Positions 24,991 through 35,771 of a stretch of DNA of 64,000 nt are shown piece by piece. The notes under the pieces are model-generated. The model was not told the origin of the DNA, did not search any database, and was given only the letters and a program-made list of their open reading frames with translations. Position numbers and translations under genes: made by a program. Positions within the stretch are counted from its first letter, which is position 1, and each line of letters begins with the position of its first letter. The stretch is from Mangrovibacterium diazotrophicum. Lineage in GTDB: Bacteria > Bacteroidota > Bacteroidia > Bacteroidales > Prolixibacteraceae. The DNA lies in contig NZ_RAPN01000001.1 in assembly GCF_003610535.1 (NCBI RefSeq), forward strand, positions 1,351,320 to 1,415,319. The letters are read 5' to 3'.

Positions 24991-27900
24991 TTAGAACTGC
25001 ACTTTGACATTTAACCCAAAAGAACGGGTAGAAGGAACGCTGAAACTGTCAATAGCTTGATCCTGAATCAAGGTGTTCAGGGTAATTTCAGGATCGAACG
25101 GAGCGGATTTGTAAAGGAAAAACAAGTTCTGCCCAACCAGCGAAAGCTGAATATCTTTTATGCCCAGGTTTTCCGGAGAAAAAGAATAAGAAAAACGAAT
25201 TTGAGACAAACGAATATTATCCCGGCTGTAGCTGTAAACTTCTTTGATACCACTGCGCTCACCTACCGAGGTATAATATACCTGCGGGTCGATCTCGTTA
25301 ACCGGTGTTCCGTCGGGCAATACAGCATTGATGTTCACCGCGCCATTATCCCGGGCTACGGCCGTCCGCTTACTGACACCATAACCATCCAGCATCGATT
25401 CGGTTTGGCTAATCACTTTTCCGCCAAATTTGGCGCCAATCAAAAAATCCAACGACAAATTTCGATAGGCTATGCGATTATTCAGCCCCAGGTTATAGCG
25501 TGGATTTGAATTACCGATATATTCCTGTCGTTCGCTTTTACGTATGGTTCCGTTTTCATTCAACAAAATTCGTCCTCTCTCGTCGCGCTCAAATTTATAC
25601 GCATAAAGATCGCCAAACGAGCCGCCCTCGTCGATGATCAACTGGTATCCTTCGTTATCGGAAAGCACAATGGGATTCTTCAATTCATCGCTTAACTTGA
25701 CGATCTTATTCTGATTTTCGGAATAGTTGAATGTTGCCGTCCACTCGAAATTCCTCGTTCGAATCGGGCAAACGAAAACGGTTGACTCTGTTCCCTGGTT
25801 GGTTATTTTACCGGCATTCACATAGTAAGTGGTGTAACCCGATCCCGATGGCGCCGGAAGTTCAATAAACTGATCCAGGCTGACAACTTTGTAATACGTA
25901 AAGTCGAAGCCAAAGCGATTCTTCCAGAACTTAAATTCCGTTCCCAACTCGTAGCTCTGTATTTTTTCAGGTCGTAAATTTTCGAATGATTTGGTCGTGT
26001 TAAAAACCACACCAACCGGTCCGATGGAATGTTGTGGATTGACCCGATTAAACGGTACTTCGTTGGATACCCGCGAGAATGAACTTCTCAGTTTTCCGTA
26101 GGAAATAAATTCAGGTAATGTAACTAAGTCGGTGATAATACCGCTCAATCCAACCGATGGATAAAAATAAGAATCATTACCTGTGCCATACAAACTTGAA
26201 GCCCAATCGTTTCGACCGGAAATATCCAAAAACAATTTGTCATCGTAATTAAGCTGAACGTTTCCGAAAACAGCCTCTTTGATTAACCGACTCGACAAAA
26301 TCGAGTACACAATCACGTTATCTTCGATATTCTGGAAATAAAACTCATTCGGATAAAGAAGTCCGTCTGTGTCTGTATCAACCGTAAGCCCCTGCCCGAT
26401 TGTACTTTTTTGGTAGCTTGTTCCGAGTATCGCACTGACACTGAACTTCTCCCAATTATCATTATAAAAAAGAATGGCATCTCCGTAGATGAGTTGATCA
26501 TCCACCTTGGTGTAAACCCAGCGCCCGTTCGGGTGTACGTTCGTCACATTAGAGCCGGCCTTATGCTTTTCTTCATAGGTTTTAACGGCGTAATCGTAGC
26601 TGCCACGTACCTTCAAATTAAAATGATCGTTGAACCGAAAAGCGGCATTCACATTGCCGATAATTCTTTTAATCTGGTCTTCCCTTGGTTCGTTATTTAT
26701 AATCCAGTAGGGGTTCGACTGAAAATGGTCTTCAACAAACCAATTTTGAACGTACAAGTTTCTGTCTGCATTGAACACCTGGTAATTCTCTTTGTATTGC
26801 GAAAAATCCCGATCGCGCGGAAAGAAATAAAGTCCCGTAAGCGGATTCAGGTAATAACCAGCCATGTATTTATTTTTGACCTGTTCTTCGGTCAGCATGA
26901 TATTTGAGCCAAGTATCAACCGTCCCTCGAGTAGGTTACTCGACTGCTTAAAAGTCAAATTGATTTTCTCATATTTATTCTTCGGAATCACCCCTTGCGA
27001 CGACGTGTGTGCAAACGAAAAATAGGAAGTCGTTCGGTAGCTACCTCCACTCAGGCTGAGTGTATTTACCAGGTTGGTTCCGGTTTGAAAGAAATCCTTA
27101 ACGTAGTTGTCCTTATAATTTCCTTTTTCGTAGGACCAGCTTTCGGATGCGCCGTTTAGACTACCGTAGTCAAACTGAAGCTCCGGCAAATCTTTAATTG
27201 TCTCAACCGTGAAATACGAACTCAAATTAACTTTAAGAGCTCCAGGTTCACCTTTCTTCGTGTTGATGAGAATCACCCCGTTTGCCCCCTGACTGCCGTA
27301 AAGCGCTGCCGCATTTGCGCCTTTCAGTACGGTGATACTCTCAATATCGTCTGAATTAACCTGCGATAGTCCGTCTCCCTGGTCGCCACCATCAAAAAGT
27401 CCAAGCTGCCTGCCTTTACTGTTGACCATCGGAATCCCGTCAATGACAAACAACGGTTCGCTGGATGTACTCAACGACTTATTCCCCCGAAGCAAAACTT
27501 TTGAAGATCCGCCTGCACCCGATGCACTTCGGGTAACCTGCATGCCGGAAACCTTGCCGGAAAGACCTGAAACAAAACTGTATTCGCGACTGGATACTCC
27601 CTCGTAATCAATCGTCTGCTGAGCAAATGACAAGGATCTTTCATTCCGTTGAATCCCCAAAGCAGATACGACAACTTCCTCAACACCGAAGTTATCCGGC
27701 AACAAAACGACATTCAGAACCGAATCTGCGCCCAAACTCTCCTGAATGGTCTTCATTCCGACAAAAGAAAAGGTTAACAGTTTTGTGTCTGCAGGTATTT
27801 TCAGCAGGTAATGACCTCCAAAATTTGTCGTAACTCCATATGATTTTCCGAAAACAAACACGGAAACGCCCGAGATCGGATTTCCGCTTTCATCCGTCAC

Positions 27901-28269
27901 ATTTCCTTCTATGATCCTATTTTCCTGGCTGAGATTATCGGATTGAAGCGCTGATAACGCTTGGGAATCTTGTTCCTTGAGGATGATAATTTGTCGATCG
28001 AAAATTTTGTAGCTGAGGTCTGTTCCTTTTAACGCCTGATCCAACACTTCGTTGACTGTTCCCGATTCGACCGAAACGGACACTTTGCGTTTTGAGTCAA
28101 CCTGGCTGTCGTTATAGAAGATGATGTACTCGCTTTGCAACTGAATCAGCTCAAATATCTTTTTCAGGTTTGATTGTTTTAATTGAACCGTAACACTCCC
28201 CTCCTGAGCCCTTCCGGACAAGCAAGCACAAGCAACCAAAACAATTATCAGCAGGAGTCTCTTTTTCAT
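24991..28269 (-). CDS. SusC/RagA-family TonB-dependent receptor with STN domain (SusC-A)
   Basis: Receptor-transducer of 1092 residues. Signal peptide MKKRLLLIIVLVACACLSG, then an STN domain at about 22-97 (VTVQLKQSNLKKIFELIQLQ, VNEVLDQALKGTDLSYKIF) that would contact the periplasmic FecR. A carboxypeptidase-like domain follows (IIEGNVTDESGNPISGVSVF, FSFVGMKTIQESL), then EEVVVSALGIQRNER, the plug (EPLFVIDGIPMVNSKG) and a barrel ending in STRSFGLNVKVQF. The barrel carries the same GYYLNPLTGLYFFPRD segment as SusC-B and -C. FecR-A lies 175 bases upstream and FecR-B 194 bases downstream. No SusD gene follows directly, unusual for a SusC gene, so it may share the SusD encoded with SusC-B or act mainly as a sensor. 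Confidence 0.93.
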   Translation of the reverse strand: MKKRLLLIIVLVACACLSGRAQEGSVTVQLKQSNLKKIFELIQLQSEYIIFYNDSQVDSKRKVSVSVESGTVNEVLDQALKGTDLSYKIFDRQIIILKEQDSQALSALQSDNLSQENRIIEGNVTDESGNPISGVSVFVFGKSYGVTTNFGGHYLLKIPADTKLLTFSFVGMKTIQESLGADSVLNVVLLPDNFGVEEVVVSALGIQRNERSLSFAQQTIDYEGVSSREYSFVSGLSGKVSGMQVTRSASGAGGSSKVLLRGNKSLSTSSEPLFVIDGIPMVNSKGRQLGLFDGGDQGDGLSQVNSDDIESITVLKGANAAALYGSQGANGVILINTKKGEPGALKVNLSSYFTVETIKDLPELQFDYGSLNGASESWSYEKGNYKDNYVKDFFQTGTNLVNTLSLSGGSYRTTSYFSFAHTSSQGVIPKNKYEKINLTFKQSSNLLEGRLILGSNIMLTEEQVKNKYMAGYYLNPLTGLYFFPRDRDFSQYKENYQVFNADRNLYVQNWFVEDHFQSNPYWIINNEPREDQIKRIIGNVNAAFRFNDHFNLKVRGSYDYAVKTYEEKHKAGSNVTNVHPNGRWVYTKVDDQLIYGDAILFYNDNWEKFSVSAILGTSYQKSTIGQGLTVDTDTDGLLYPNEFYFQNIEDNVIVYSILSSRLIKEAVFGNVQLNYDDKLFLDISGRNDWASSLYGTGNDSYFYPSVGLSGIITDLVTLPEFISYGKLRSSFSRVSNEVPFNRVNPQHSIGPVGVVFNTTKSFENLRPEKIQSYELGTEFKFWKNRFGFDFTYYKVVSLDQFIELPAPSGSGYTTYYVNAGKITNQGTESTVFVCPIRTRNFEWTATFNYSENQNKIVKLSDELKNPIVLSDNEGYQLIIDEGGSFGDLYAYKFERDERGRILLNENGTIRKSERQEYIGNSNPRYNLGLNNRIAYRNLSLDFLIGAKFGGKVISQTESMLDGYGVSKRTAVARDNGAVNINAVLPDGTPVNEIDPQVYYTSVGERSGIKEVYSYSRDNIRLSQIRFSYSFSPENLGIKDIQLSLVGQNLFFLYKSAPFDPEITLNTLIQDQAIDSFSVPSTRSFGLNVKVQF

Positions 28270-28444
28270 CTTTTATAACAACAACAGAACCGCTATTTTT
28301 ATTCAGCCAATCCAATAAATATTATTGACTGACTGCGTTTTAATCGTCAAGGCTCGTCAATATCGTTGCCTTTCGGAGCTGTAATCTATAATTTTTGAGG
28401 AATTTCACAGGCCTGCAATTAATCTGCCTGCAGTGACGCGGATT

Positions 28445-29620
28445 TTAGGAATGAACATCCTTCCCTTTAAACAAAATACCATCGCTCGTTTCTTCCACTT
28501 GATTTCCTGTGATTTCTGAAATAATTCCCATAACCTCCAAGGCTGAATTACCCAAATCAAGGTAACCTGAAAAAGTTTCAGCCTCCAGGGCCGGGTCTAC
28601 AAACGAAATTCGCATATTGTAATACCGAGACAACTTTTTGGCAATCACCGACAACGGACTGTTCTCTAAAATCAAATAGCCATCTTTCCAGGATGTAAAC
28701 TGATCGGTATCAACCAACGATTGCTCAACCGATCTTTCAGTTGCATCAAAAACCGCCAAAGTACCCGGCACCATTTTCTGATTTACCGAAATCCCCCAAA
28801 GTTTACTTTTATATTCCAGTTCTACCGATCCCCGAACAAGTACGGTTTGAACGACTGAATCATCTTCATAAGCACTCACATTGAAACTTGTTCCCAATAC
28901 ACGAACATCCAACTGTTCTGTCAACACAGAAAACGGACGTTGTTCATCATGAGTTACATCAAATAAAGCCTCGCCCTGCAGGAAAACTTCCCGCTTGTCG
29001 GCACCAAATTTCACCGGATAAGTCAATTTCGATCCGGAATTTAGCCAAACCTCCGTTTGATCGGGCAATACTACATGACTGCGTTTGCCGTAGGGCACAA
29101 CCAAGGTATTGTAAGTTTGCGCCAGCTGAGCCAATGTTGTTTCAGTACTCATAGAGTCCTGAATATGAATCTCCTCTCCATTAGCAGAATAGCTAACCGA
29201 AGATTCGGTCGACATTAATTGTACATCTTCAGCTCCGGGAATAACCAGTCTCGTGAACTTAGTATTGACGGGTATTTCCGCCATCGAAGCGTATTGTCGT
29301 ATCGGTGACTGATTCTGCGAGTTCAACCAAAAAGTCAAGCCAACCAACAAAATCGCTATAGCTGCAACGGAACTTGTCCAAACGATTAACCGACTCTTTC
29401 GTTCCCGTTTAATTGATTCCTGAATTCGCTGTCCAACCAGGATTTTATCTGGTCCCGCGAACTCCTGCTTACCCGCCTTGAGTGCATCAACAATATTACC
29501 GGCCAATTCGAAATCAGCAGAACGTTCATTAACAGAAAAACTTTTTTTCATGAGCTTATCTATCAGCGCGTCTTCTGTCAAAATATCTTCAGCTTTTTTA
29601 TTTAAATCTCTGCTACTCAT
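28445..29620 (-). CDS. FecR-family anti-sigma factor (FecR-A)
   Basis: Inner-membrane anti-sigma protein of 391 residues. The N-terminal cytoplasmic part (1-125) carries KKAEDILTEDALIDKLMKKS; a membrane segment is at about 126-145 (SSVAAIAILLVGLTFWL). Periplasmic FecR motifs are NTLVVPYGKRSHVVLPDQTE, VWLNSGSKLTYPV, EALFDVTHDEQRPFSV and VLGTSFNVSAYED. The DUF4974-like C-terminus has LSVIAKKLSRYYNMRISFV. It lies 91 bases after the sigma gene and 175 bases before SusC-A, so it is the direct partner of both. The spacer 28270-28444 shows no clear promoter or terminator. Confidence 0.92.
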   Translation of the reverse strand: MSSRDLNKKAEDILTEDALIDKLMKKSFSVNERSADFELAGNIVDALKAGKQEFAGPDKILVGQRIQESIKRERKSRLIVWTSSVAAIAILLVGLTFWLNSQNQSPIRQYASMAEIPVNTKFTRLVIPGAEDVQLMSTESSVSYSANGEEIHIQDSMSTETTLAQLAQTYNTLVVPYGKRSHVVLPDQTEVWLNSGSKLTYPVKFGADKREVFLQGEALFDVTHDEQRPFSVLTEQLDVRVLGTSFNVSAYEDDSVVQTVLVRGSVELEYKSKLWGISVNQKMVPGTLAVFDATERSVEQSLVDTDQFTSWKDGYLILENSPLSVIAKKLSRYYNMRISFVDPALEAETFSGYLDLGNSALEVMGIISEITGNQVEETSDGILFKGKDVHS

Positions 29621-29711
29621 CTGTTCATTAAACGTTGACTTAAAAATTCAGGAGTACTGTGACTCACCACTTTTTAACACAACGCAATTTTATTTCTAAT
29701 AATGTTCAATA

Positions 29712-30311
29712 TTAAACTATTTTGCCCGATTTCTTCATGAAAATAAACAAAAACATCAGTTCCTGCCCTTCCATTTGTTCCCGAATCGTCTTAATTGACC
29801 GGTACACCGAAGTGCGGACTGATTCAACCGAAATATCCATAATTACCGCTATTTCGTGATAAGGCATCTCCAACTGAAATTTCAGATTCAGAATCTCCCG
29901 TTGCTTCTCCGGCAATTCGTTGATTAAACAGTTTACTTTCGACATTTGTGCTTGTTGCTCATCCAATTCATCCGGATCTACATTGTCATGCAGATTATCT
30001 GATTCGCTGGTCAAGTTCTCGGAATAAACCAATCGAAGACTTTTTTTCCCGGAAGTCTGAATTTTTCGTTTCAGCGACTTAAATAAATAATTGCGGATGT
30101 TGTCGTTGTCTGAGAGGTTTTTACGGTATTTGTACAAATCGAAAATAAGATCGTGCATGCAATCTTTTACCAATTCGTGGTCGCGCGTGAAGATTGTTCC
30201 GAAAGAAAACAGGATGTCCGCATAGAGATTGTAAAGCTCCTGAAACGCCTCAGCGTCACCGGACTTTATTCTCTTCCACAGAAAATAATCATGATTCCCC
30301 TCTATTTGCAT
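29712..30311 (-). CDS. ECF RNA polymerase sigma factor (sigma-70 family)
   Basis: Sigma factor of 199 residues heading the three-receptor locus. Region 2: DAEAFQELYNLYADILFSFG, with DCMHDLIFDLYKYRKNL; region 4: INELPEKQREILNLKFQLEM, with YHEIAVIMDISVESVRTSVY as the -35-binding helix-turn-helix. I use the start at 30311 (MQIEGNHDYFLWKRIK), which aligns with other family members; starts 13 codons further upstream are possible. It is the only sigma gene for the two FecR genes and three receptors downstream on the same strand. Confidence 0.9.
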   Translation of the reverse strand: MQIEGNHDYFLWKRIKSGDAEAFQELYNLYADILFSFGTIFTRDHELVKDCMHDLIFDLYKYRKNLSDNDNIRNYLFKSLKRKIQTSGKKSLRLVYSENLTSESDNLHDNVDPDELDEQQAQMSKVNCLINELPEKQREILNLKFQLEMPYHEIAVIMDISVESVRTSVYRSIKTIREQMEGQELMFLFIFMKKSGKIV

Positions 30312-30719
30312 ATCCAAAACCTTCAGTTTTATCCAAAGGAAAAGCATCATCTATAACCGAAAAGCCTTCCCCGGATACAAATAAATATTCGATAATTTGA
30401 TAAAATAGGGGCAAAGTTTCTTCCAAGCAACATGCAACAAAACAGCAACCAGCCACTTGCCCAAAAACAACTCAACCGAAGATTTTTACCCGCTTCTTCG
30501 GTTTAGCTTATCTAGTTTCTCGTTTTTAACGAACGCGAAATTAGAATGAAAAAATCAACTAGCCAACAAACTTATTGATTTATTGACCAATCAACTGTTT
30601 TTATGACACAAAAAATGAGGATTTAATATTAATTTGTCAGATTCATTTTCGAGTTTTCCTCAAAATGAATAGTACACCACCTATTTGTCCATGAAACAGT
30701 TGCAGGCATGTTCCAGCCG
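30312..30719. other. Non-coding spacer between pepD and the sigma gene, with hairpin
   Basis: 408 bases without a gene. AACCGAAGA (30474-30482) pairs with TCTTCGGTT (30495-30503), a 9-bp stem with a 12-base loop; on the minus strand GTTGTTTTT follows after three bases, so it may end pepD transcripts. CAAACTTA at 30567-30574 reads TAAGTTTG on the minus strand, a -7-type box that could drive the sigma operon with a leader of about 250 bases. The two readings compete, since the hairpin would then lie in the leader. Confidence 0.4.
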
Positions 30720-32183
30720 CTATTCTCCTACTACAACCATTCTTAAGACATCCAACAAATGCACCCAGAATTTTTCGGTCGATTCAATATGAATTCGTTC
30801 ATCCGGCGAATGGGCATTCCGAATTGTGGGGCCAAAAGAAACCATATCCAGTTCGGGATATTTTTCGAGAAACAAGCCGCATTCGAGTCCAGCATGAATA
30901 CTGCGAACAATCGGCTCCTGCCCAAAAAGGCGCTTGTATGACTGGGCTGCCACCCCAACGATGTAGCTGCCCGGGTTTGGCGTCCAACCGGGATAGCCTT
31001 CTGAATGTTTCGCCTCGGCTCCTGCCATTTCAAAAACCGAACGAACCATTTGGGCGGCCATTAACTTTCGGCTCTCCAACTCGCTTCGTTGACTTGTGGT
31101 AATTTGGACTTTCGTAGACGTTCCAAATTTTACCGAAGCCAAATTGGTCGAGGTTTCAACCATATCTTTCATGCGGGTACTCATCTCCAACACACCGTGC
31201 GGACAAGCCATCAGCAAGTTCAGAAATTTCTCCTGGCTGGCCTGCGTGAGCACTGTCGCTGGCAAACTAGTCGAATCGTGGTCAACCACCAGGTTGGGTT
31301 CGGTGCGCTGGTATTCGAATTCAACATCCGATGAAAAAATATTCAGCTCGGCAACCAATTGCTCCTTTTGAACGGAAGGAACAATAATCGTTGCAGATGC
31401 TTCGCGGGCAATCGCGTTTCGCAGGTTGCCCCCGTTGAATTCGACGATCCGAACGCCAAAATCGCGAATCGCCTGCCACAGGAATCGTGTCAGAATTTTG
31501 ATGGCATTCCCGCGTCCTTTATTAATATCGTCGCCCGAGTGACCGCCCCAAAGGCCTCGAACCATTATTTTCAAAGCGAATGATTTGCCGGGTGTTTTTT
31601 CACGCTGAAGCTCCAGTTCTCCTAAGGTGTCAATTCCACCGGCACAACCGATAAATAATTCGCCATCATCTTCCGAATCTAGGTTTAGCAGAATCTTCCC
31701 TTTCAAAAAATCAGGTTTCAAAGCAAATGCACCGCTCAAGCCGGTTTCTTCGTCCACCGTAATCAAACATTCCAGCGGGCCGTGCACCAAGCTTTTATCA
31801 GCCAACACAGCCAACTGCGCTGCAACACCAATTCCGTTGTCAGCACCAAGTGTTGTGCCATCTGCTTTTACCCATCCGTTGTCGATAATCGGCACAATCG
31901 GATCCTTTTCAAAATTGAAAGTTTTGTCCGAGTTCTTCTCGCAAACCATGTCCATGTGTGCTTGCAAGATCACTGTTGGCGACTTTTCCATCCCCGAACT
32001 TGCGGGCTTACGTATCAATACATTTCCAATCTCATCAGTTTCAGCATCAAGACCCTCCTGCTTCGCAAACTCGAGCAAAAACGCTCGTATCTTTTCTTCC
32101 TTTTTTGATGGTCTTGGTACTGCACAAATTTCTTCAAAGTAGTGCCAAAGTGGTTTCGGATTTAAACTTTCCAACTTTTTCAT
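30720..32183 (-). CDS. pepD: Aminoacyl-histidine dipeptidase (peptidase family M20C)
   Basis: Cytoplasmic zinc dipeptidase of 487 residues, matching E. coli PepD (485) in length. It cleaves Xaa-His and many other dipeptides. Metal-site motifs: QAHMDMVCEK with H76 and D78, TTLGADNGIG with bridging D115, and TVDEETGLSGAF with catalytic E145 and ligand E146; LLNLDSEDDGE provides the next ligand and RSIHAGLECG near the end the last histidine. The start at 32183 (MKKLESLNPKPLW) matches family starts and a promoter ends about 50 bases upstream; an in-frame ATG at 32234 would overlap that promoter. Single gene; no link to the SusC locus can be shown. Confidence 0.95.
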   Translation of the reverse strand: MKKLESLNPKPLWHYFEEICAVPRPSKKEEKIRAFLLEFAKQEGLDAETDEIGNVLIRKPASSGMEKSPTVILQAHMDMVCEKNSDKTFNFEKDPIVPIIDNGWVKADGTTLGADNGIGVAAQLAVLADKSLVHGPLECLITVDEETGLSGAFALKPDFLKGKILLNLDSEDDGELFIGCAGGIDTLGELELQREKTPGKSFALKIMVRGLWGGHSGDDINKGRGNAIKILTRFLWQAIRDFGVRIVEFNGGNLRNAIAREASATIIVPSVQKEQLVAELNIFSSDVEFEYQRTEPNLVVDHDSTSLPATVLTQASQEKFLNLLMACPHGVLEMSTRMKDMVETSTNLASVKFGTSTKVQITTSQRSELESRKLMAAQMVRSVFEMAGAEAKHSEGYPGWTPNPGSYIVGVAAQSYKRLFGQEPIVRSIHAGLECGLFLEKYPELDMVSFGPTIRNAHSPDERIHIESTEKFWVHLLDVLRMVVVGE

Positions 32184-32238
32184 ATCTGAATTCAATTTAC
32201 AGGCCATTTCGAATGTTTCAATTCTTACAGGCAAGCCT

Positions 32239-32268
32239 CAAAGTTAAGGCTAAATTGCTAAGAACAAA
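32239..32268 (-). promoter_or_regulatory. Promoter of pepD (-33 TTTG, -7 TAACTTTG)
   Basis: On the minus strand TTTG (complement of 32265-32268) is followed after 18 bases by TAACTTTG (complement of 32239-32246), a full Bacteroidota-type promoter. It supports the pepD start at 32183 with a leader of about 50 bases. Confidence 0.7.
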
Positions 32269-32439
32269 TCCCGGCTCTGAAAATTAAAACAGAAGTTAGA
32301 TATGAGATTTGCGGATATTGAACTTTGGGACACCAGATATTACACAACAGACTTTAGCGCAATTAACAAGCAGAAACCTGTAAAAAGTGGTAAGTCGCAA
32401 TAAACAAAAAACCAAAAACCGGCAACCAGCTCAACTTAA

Positions 32440-34140
<1,701 letters not shown>

Positions 34141-34164
34141 TTTCGATATCAATCAAAATATTCA

Positions 34165-34200
34165 GAGGGTGTTGTTTCAAAAACGGCACCCTTCTTTTTT
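34165..34200 (+). terminator. Rho-independent terminator after the ABC-F gene
   Basis: AGGGTG (34166-34171) pairs with CACCCT (34187-34192), the stem extending inward through GU pairs to GTTT/AAAC, and TTCTTTTTT follows. It lies 25 bases past the stop codon. Confidence 0.85.
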
Positions 34201-34289
34201 GCCGCAAACGATCAATCTTCCACCCATTTAATTCTCTTCTGCAACTTATGAAATGAAAAGTATGCACAAAAAAAATTAGTTTCAGAAGT

Positions 34290-34341
34290 AGGGTGTCCTT
34301 TCTGAATTTTGGATTTAACTCAAGAAATCAGAAAACACCCT
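34290..34341 (+). promoter_or_regulatory. Long interrupted inverted repeat just before cysQ
   Basis: AGGGTGT (34290-34296) pairs with ACACCCT (34335-34341); after a CC bulge, TTTCTGA (34299-34305) pairs with TCAGAAA (34328-34334); loop 22 bases. The structure ends four bases before the cysQ ATG, so it would cover the ribosome-binding region if it folds in the mRNA. Regulator or DNA-level site unknown. Confidence 0.5.
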
Positions 34342-34345
34342 CGTT

Positions 34346-35140
34346 ATGCAAGAGTATTTATCAATATGCCTGGAAGCCGCTATAAAAGCCGGCCAGGAAA
34401 TCCGTTCGATTTACAATAGTCGTCACCAACGGTTACAAGTTGAATTCAAAGCGAACCTTACGCCGCTAACTAACGCTGACAAAAGGAGTCACGCAACGAT
34501 TACCGAACTTTTGGAGTCGACCGGCTTACCGGTTTTGAGTGAAGAAGGAGAAAATGTTGACTACGACGTTCGCAAAAACTGGCAAAAATTTTGGCTCATC
34601 GATCCCCTGGATGGAACAAAAGAATTTATTAAACGCAACGGCGAATTCACTGTAAATATCGCATTAATTGAAGATTGCCAGGCTAAACTTGGAGTGATTT
34701 ACGCCCCCATCTCAGGCGAGCTGTACTGGGGTGGCGAGAACATCGGCGCATGGAAAGCAAACTGCTTTGATTGTCCCGATAATTTAAACGATTTCCTTCA
34801 GGCGGCGCAACGTCTTCCGCTTAACGAGAAGTCGAAACGCCTTCGGGTCGTTGGAAGTCGCTCGTTCAAAACAGCCGAGACACAGCAATACATCAACGAA
34901 CTTCGATCAGGAAACCGCAAGATTGAATTCATCACCATGGGCAGCTCACTCAAAATCTGCCTGATTGCAGAAGGAAAAGCGGATGTTTATCCCCGGCTTG
35001 GCCCTTCTATGGAATGGGACACCGCTGCAGGACAAGCGATTGTAACGGCAGCCGGCAAAAGCCTGACATTACTCGACCACGCAACTCCTCTCCAATATAA
35101 CAAACAAGACCTGACAAATCCGTTTTTCATCGTTTCGTAA
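34346..35140 (+). CDS. cysQ: 3'(2'),5'-bisphosphate nucleotidase
   Basis: Cytoplasmic or membrane-associated phosphatase of 264 residues that removes the 3'-phosphate from PAP, the by-product of sulfotransferases and of PAPS reduction. The inositol-monophosphatase fold is shown by LSEEGENVDY (64-73), WLIDPLDGTKEFI (83-95; metal ligands D86, D89) and WDTAAGQAI (224-232; D225). Length equals that of known CysQ proteins. It is the first gene of a tight operon with cysC (11-base gap) and a sulfotransferase gene (11-base gap), which places its work in PAP removal during sulfation. Confidence 0.94.
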   Translation: MQEYLSICLEAAIKAGQEIRSIYNSRHQRLQVEFKANLTPLTNADKRSHATITELLESTGLPVLSEEGENVDYDVRKNWQKFWLIDPLDGTKEFIKRNGEFTVNIALIEDCQAKLGVIYAPISGELYWGGENIGAWKANCFDCPDNLNDFLQAAQRLPLNEKSKRLRVVGSRSFKTAETQQYINELRSGNRKIEFITMGSSLKICLIAEGKADVYPRLGPSMEWDTAAGQAIVTAAGKSLTLLDHATPLQYNKQDLTNPFFIVS

Positions 35141-35151
35141 AAAGCCAGATT

Positions 35152-35760
35152 ATGTTCCTCGAAAATTACAGATATATCTATCCTGTAGCTGAATCTGTGA
35201 ACAGCCGGCAGCATAAGGAAAACCGCCTCCAGCAAAGGGCAAAGGTTATTTGGTTGACGGGACTCTCCGGATCGGGAAAGACGACATTGTCAACGTTACT
35301 GGAACGCGAGTTGTCATCCATGGGTTTTCTCTCGCAAGTGCTCGACGGTGACAATATTCGCAATGGCATTAGCAACAATTTAGGCTTTCAGCACGAAGAC
35401 CGGGTCGAGAACATTCGCCGGGTAGCCGAGGTTTCCCGCCTTATGCTTCACTGCGGTGTCATCACAATTTGCGCTTGCATCAGTCCGACCGAAGAGATTC
35501 GGCAGATGGCTTATGAAATTATCGGCAAAGAAGATGTGATCGAGATTTTCACCAACTCCCCCCTTCAGGTTTGTGAACAACGAGATCCGAAAGGGTTGTA
35601 CAACAAAGCGAGGATGGGAAAAATTAAAAATTTCACCGGCATCCATGCCCCTTTCGAACACCCTTCGTCACCCGACTTAGTCATTAACACTGATCAAGAG
35701 CCAGCAACGGCTTCCCTCAACCGAATGCTTCAAACGATTCTTCCAAGTATCACCATTTAA
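35152..35760 (+). CDS. cysC: Adenylyl-sulfate kinase
   Basis: Kinase of 202 residues that converts APS to PAPS, the sulfate donor. P-loop GLSGSGKT at 37-44; DGDNIRNGISNNLGF (65-79) binds APS; ISPTEEIRQMA (110-120) is the conserved serine region; FEHPSSPDLVINTD near the C-terminus is family typical. A 25-residue N-terminal extension precedes the kinase core, as in other bacterial forms. No ATP sulfurylase (cysD/cysN or sat) is in this window. Since cysH here looks like an APS reductase, PAPS from this gene is more likely made for the adjacent sulfotransferase than for sulfite production. Confidence 0.95.
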   Translation: MFLENYRYIYPVAESVNSRQHKENRLQQRAKVIWLTGLSGSGKTTLSTLLERELSSMGFLSQVLDGDNIRNGISNNLGFQHEDRVENIRRVAEVSRLMLHCGVITICACISPTEEIRQMAYEIIGKEDVIEIFTNSPLQVCEQRDPKGLYNKARMGKIKNFTGIHAPFEHPSSPDLVINTDQEPATASLNRMLQTILPSITI

Positions 35761-35771
35761 CAAACAGTTCC

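Noticed and set aside
30720-32183. pepD as part of the three-receptor locus, implying peptide uptake
   Set aside because: It has its own promoter, is 408 bases from the sigma gene with a possible terminator between, and PepD is a general cytoplasmic enzyme; context alone is too weak.
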